64,000 bases of DNA from Pseudomonas syringae (GTDB taxonomy: Bacteria; Pseudomonadota; Gammaproteobacteria; Pseudomonadales; Pseudomonadaceae). The notes under the pieces were generated by a model. The model saw only the letters and a list, made by a program, of their open reading frames with translations. It was not told the DNA's origin and searched no databases. Within the stretch, counting starts at the first letter, position 1. Each line of letters opens with the position of its first letter. Positions 62,298 to 64,000 of the stretch are shown here, one piece after another. A program made the position numbers and the translations under genes. The stretch lies in NCBI RefSeq assembly GCF_021605415.1, contig NZ_WKEQ01000020.1:1-64000 (forward strand). Direction: 5' to 3'.

Positions 62298-62915
62298 ATG
62301 TTTTTGCGCCACGTTATTGTTTTCAGCTTTATCGCCCTGCTCGCCGGTTGTGCGGGTTTCGGCGCTCGCGAATCGGTCGAAGGCCACGGCAGTCCGGCCC
62401 AATGGCGCGAGCACAAAGAACAACTGAGCGGCCTCGACGGCTGGCAGATCGACGGTAAGATCGGCATCCGCGCGCCAAAAGATTCCGGCAGTGGCACGTT
62501 GTTCTGGCTGCAACGTCAGGGCTATTACGACATCCGGCTGTCCGGTCCACTGGGGCGTGGCGCGGCGCGTCTGACCGGTCGCCCGGGCAAGGTTTCGCTG
62601 GAGGTGGCCAACCAGGGCCGCTACGAAGCACCGACCCCGGAAGCGCTGCTTGAAGAACAACTGGGTTGGAAACTGCCGGTCTCGCACCTCGCCTGGTGGG
62701 TTCGCGGGCTGCCGGCGCCAGACAGCAAAAGTCGCCTGACTCTGGATGGCGACAGTCGTCTGTCCAATCTGGATCAGGACGGCTGGCAGGTTGAATACCT
62801 CAGTTACGCCGAACAAAACGGCTACTGGCTGCCCGAGCGCATCAAGCTGCACGGCACCGATCTGGACGTGACACTGGTGATCAAGACCTGGCAACCGCGA
62901 AAATTGGGGCAGTAA
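62298..62915 (+). CDS. lolB: Outer-membrane lipoprotein insertion factor LolB
   Basis: A 205-residue lipoprotein with lipobox LLAGC (Cys18). It receives lipoproteins from LolA and places them in the outer membrane. The LolB pattern GKIGIRAPKDSGSGTLFW (about 52-69) is visible. It follows the TPR gene by 3 bp and precedes ispE by 4 bp. Confidence 0.94.
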   Translation: MFLRHVIVFSFIALLAGCAGFGARESVEGHGSPAQWREHKEQLSGLDGWQIDGKIGIRAPKDSGSGTLFWLQRQGYYDIRLSGPLGRGAARLTGRPGKVSLEVANQGRYEAPTPEALLEEQLGWKLPVSHLAWWVRGLPAPDSKSRLTLDGDSRLSNLDQDGWQVEYLSYAEQNGYWLPERIKLHGTDLDVTLVIKTWQPRKLGQ

Positions 62916-62919
62916 CAGC

Positions 62920-63771
62920 ATGACGGTTCCACGTCTCACCCTGCCCTCGCCGGCCAAACTGAATCTGATGCTGCACATTCTCGGTCGCCGTGAAGACGGC
63001 TATCACGAGTTGCAGACGATCTTTCAGTTCCTCGACTACGGTGACGAAATCACCTTCGCGGTGCGTGACGATGGCGTGATCCACCTGCACACCGACTTCG
63101 AAGGCGTGCCGCACGACAGCAATCTGATTGTGCGCGCGGCGAAAAAACTTCAGGCGCAATCCGGCAGTACGCTCGGCATTGATATCTGGATTAACAAAAT
63201 TCTGCCCATGGGTGGCGGCATCGGTGGCGGCAGCTCGAATGCAGCCACGACATTGCTCGGCCTTAATCACTTTTGGCAACTGGGCTGGGACGAAGATCGT
63301 CTCGCAGAACTTGGCTTGTCGCTGGGAGCTGACGTGCCGGTTTTCGTCCGAGGTCACGCCGCTTTTGCCGAGGGCGTGGGCGAGAAACTCACCCCGGTCG
63401 AACCCGAGGAACCGTGGTATGTCGTGCTGGTGCCGCAAGTCTCTGTAAGTACGGCAGAAATTTTTTCCGATCCTTTGTTGACACGTAACACGCCGCCCAT
63501 TAAAGTGCGCCCCGTTCCCAAGGGAAACAGTCGTAATGACTGCTTGCCGGTGGTAGCAAAGCGTTATCCAGAAGTACGTAACGCATTGAATTTGTTAGGT
63601 AATTTTACCGAAGCAAAACTCACCGGAACTGGAAGTTGTGTGTTTGGGGGCTTCCCAAGCAAAGCTGAAGCTGATAAAGTCTCGGCCCTTCTGACAGAGA
63701 CCCTTACAGGGTTTGTAGCGAAAGGAAGCAACGTTTCGATGTTGCATCGCAAGCTGCAAAGTCTGCTCTAA
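62920..63771 (+). CDS. ispE: 4-diphosphocytidyl-2-C-methyl-D-erythritol kinase IspE
   Basis: A 283-residue GHMP kinase of the MEP isoprenoid pathway. The ATP-binding motif is GGGIGGGSSNAA (98-109), with N-terminal SPAKLNLMLHI and the C-terminal GTGSCVFG loop. Same place between lolB and tRNA-Gln/prs as in other pseudomonads. Confidence 0.95.
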   Translation: MTVPRLTLPSPAKLNLMLHILGRREDGYHELQTIFQFLDYGDEITFAVRDDGVIHLHTDFEGVPHDSNLIVRAAKKLQAQSGSTLGIDIWINKILPMGGGIGGGSSNAATTLLGLNHFWQLGWDEDRLAELGLSLGADVPVFVRGHAAFAEGVGEKLTPVEPEEPWYVVLVPQVSVSTAEIFSDPLLTRNTPPIKVRPVPKGNSRNDCLPVVAKRYPEVRNALNLLGNFTEAKLTGTGSCVFGGFPSKAEADKVSALLTETLTGFVAKGSNVSMLHRKLQSLL

Positions 63772-63808
63772 AGGAACCAAGTGCTCGGCACTTGCAAGCA
63801 ACAGATAC

Positions 63809-63883
63809 AGGGGCGTCGCCAAGCGGTAAGGCAGCAGGTTTTGATCCTGCCATGCGTTGGTTCGAATCCAGCCGCCCCTGCCA
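63809..63883 (+). tRNA. tRNA-Gln (anticodon TTG)
   Basis: 75 nt. The 7-bp acceptor stem AGGGGCG (63809-63815) pairs with CGCCCCT (63873-63879), followed by G and an encoded CCA (63881-63883). The anticodon stem GCAGG/CCTGC encloses the loop TTTTGAT with anticodon TTG. The T arm has GTTCGAATC. It lies between ispE and prs, as in other Pseudomonas. Confidence 0.95.
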
Positions 63884-63928
63884 TTTTCCATACTCATCCA
63901 GGTTACCCTCAGCCTCTAGGTACTGCGC

Positions 63929-64000
63929 GTGTCCAAGATGATGGTCTTTACGGGGAACGCTAACCCCGATCTGGCTCGACGTGTCGTACGTCAGCTGCAT
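63929..64000 (+). CDS. prs: Ribose-phosphate pyrophosphokinase, 5' part
   Basis: The first 24 codons of prs, cut by the window edge. From GTG 63929 it reads MSKMMVFTGNANPDLARRVV and continues RQLH, the characteristic N terminus of Pseudomonas Prs, which makes PRPP. GTG is used because the conserved start falls there; an ATG four codons later would shorten it. Confidence 0.88.
   Translation, partial: MSKMMVFTGNANPDLARRVVRQLH

Noticed and set aside
60600..62978. A 792-codon open frame on the - strand opposite the TPR lipoprotein and lolB genes
   Set aside because: It runs antisense to two well-recognised genes; in GC-rich DNA the complementary frame is often open. It has no ribosome binding site and a repetitive non-protein-like composition.
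1..64000. CRISPR array, prophage, insertion sequence or integron
   Set aside because: No regularly spaced direct repeats, no transposase, integrase or phage structural gene was seen; repeated sequences are all of REP type.

Overview
The window is chromosomal DNA of a Pseudomonas of the fluorescens/putida lineage. The evidence is high GC, P. aeruginosa/P. putida-like gene order (mqo, a PA4642-family gene, hpt, upp, uraA, hemH; then pagL, murI, moeB, prmC, prfA, hemA, a TPR lipoprotein gene, lolB, ispE, tRNA-Gln, prs) and many intergenic REP sequences of the kinds usual in P. fluorescens. No phage, insertion sequence, rRNA or CRISPR array was seen. The last gene, prs, runs off the right edge.

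Layout. 0.2-4 kb: conserved housekeeping (zapE, trpS, an alpha/beta hydrolase, zapG). 4-17 kb: a complete-looking ectoine uptake and catabolism island. It holds the ABC importer ehuBCDA on the + strand, the MocR regulator enuR, and a - strand set eutB-eutC-doeA-doeB, an AsnC/Lrp regulator, doeC and doeD. Imported ectoine would be opened by DoeA, deacetylated by DoeB, transaminated by DoeD and oxidised by DoeC to aspartate. A near-identical 17-bp motif lies in front of eutB and between enuR and ehuB. 17-27 kb: an OmpA-like lipoprotein, a metallo-hydrolase, and a MalT-like LuxR regulator next to DUF1329, DUF1302 and an acyl-CoA ligase. 27-36 kb: small transport, metabolic and envelope genes, including a GDT1-type cation exporter behind a yybP-ykoY manganese riboswitch. 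36-44 kb: mqo, purine/pyrimidine salvage (hpt, upp, uraA) and hemH.

44-54.4 kb is the most interesting part: a probable blue-light regulon. A TudS-DUF1722 fusion (RudS, eraser of tRNA 4-thiouridine) heads a tightly overlapping operon with a LitR/CarH-type MerR regulator (PplR1-like), photolyase phrB, an NTF2-like protein, an SDR, an FAD amine-oxidase-like enzyme, DUF1365, a Cfa/UfaM-like lipid methyltransferase and DUF2878. Two exact T(G/A)TACA-N12-TGTACA repeats flank its promoter, matching the published P. putida PplR1 consensus. A one-mismatch copy overlaps the promoter of a nearby renalase-like gene.

54.4-64 kb: a YkgJ-type cysteine-cluster protein, the lipid A deacylase pagL, the overlapping operon hemA-prfA-prmC-moeB-murI, then a TPR lipoprotein, lolB, ispE, tRNA-Gln(TTG) and the start of prs.
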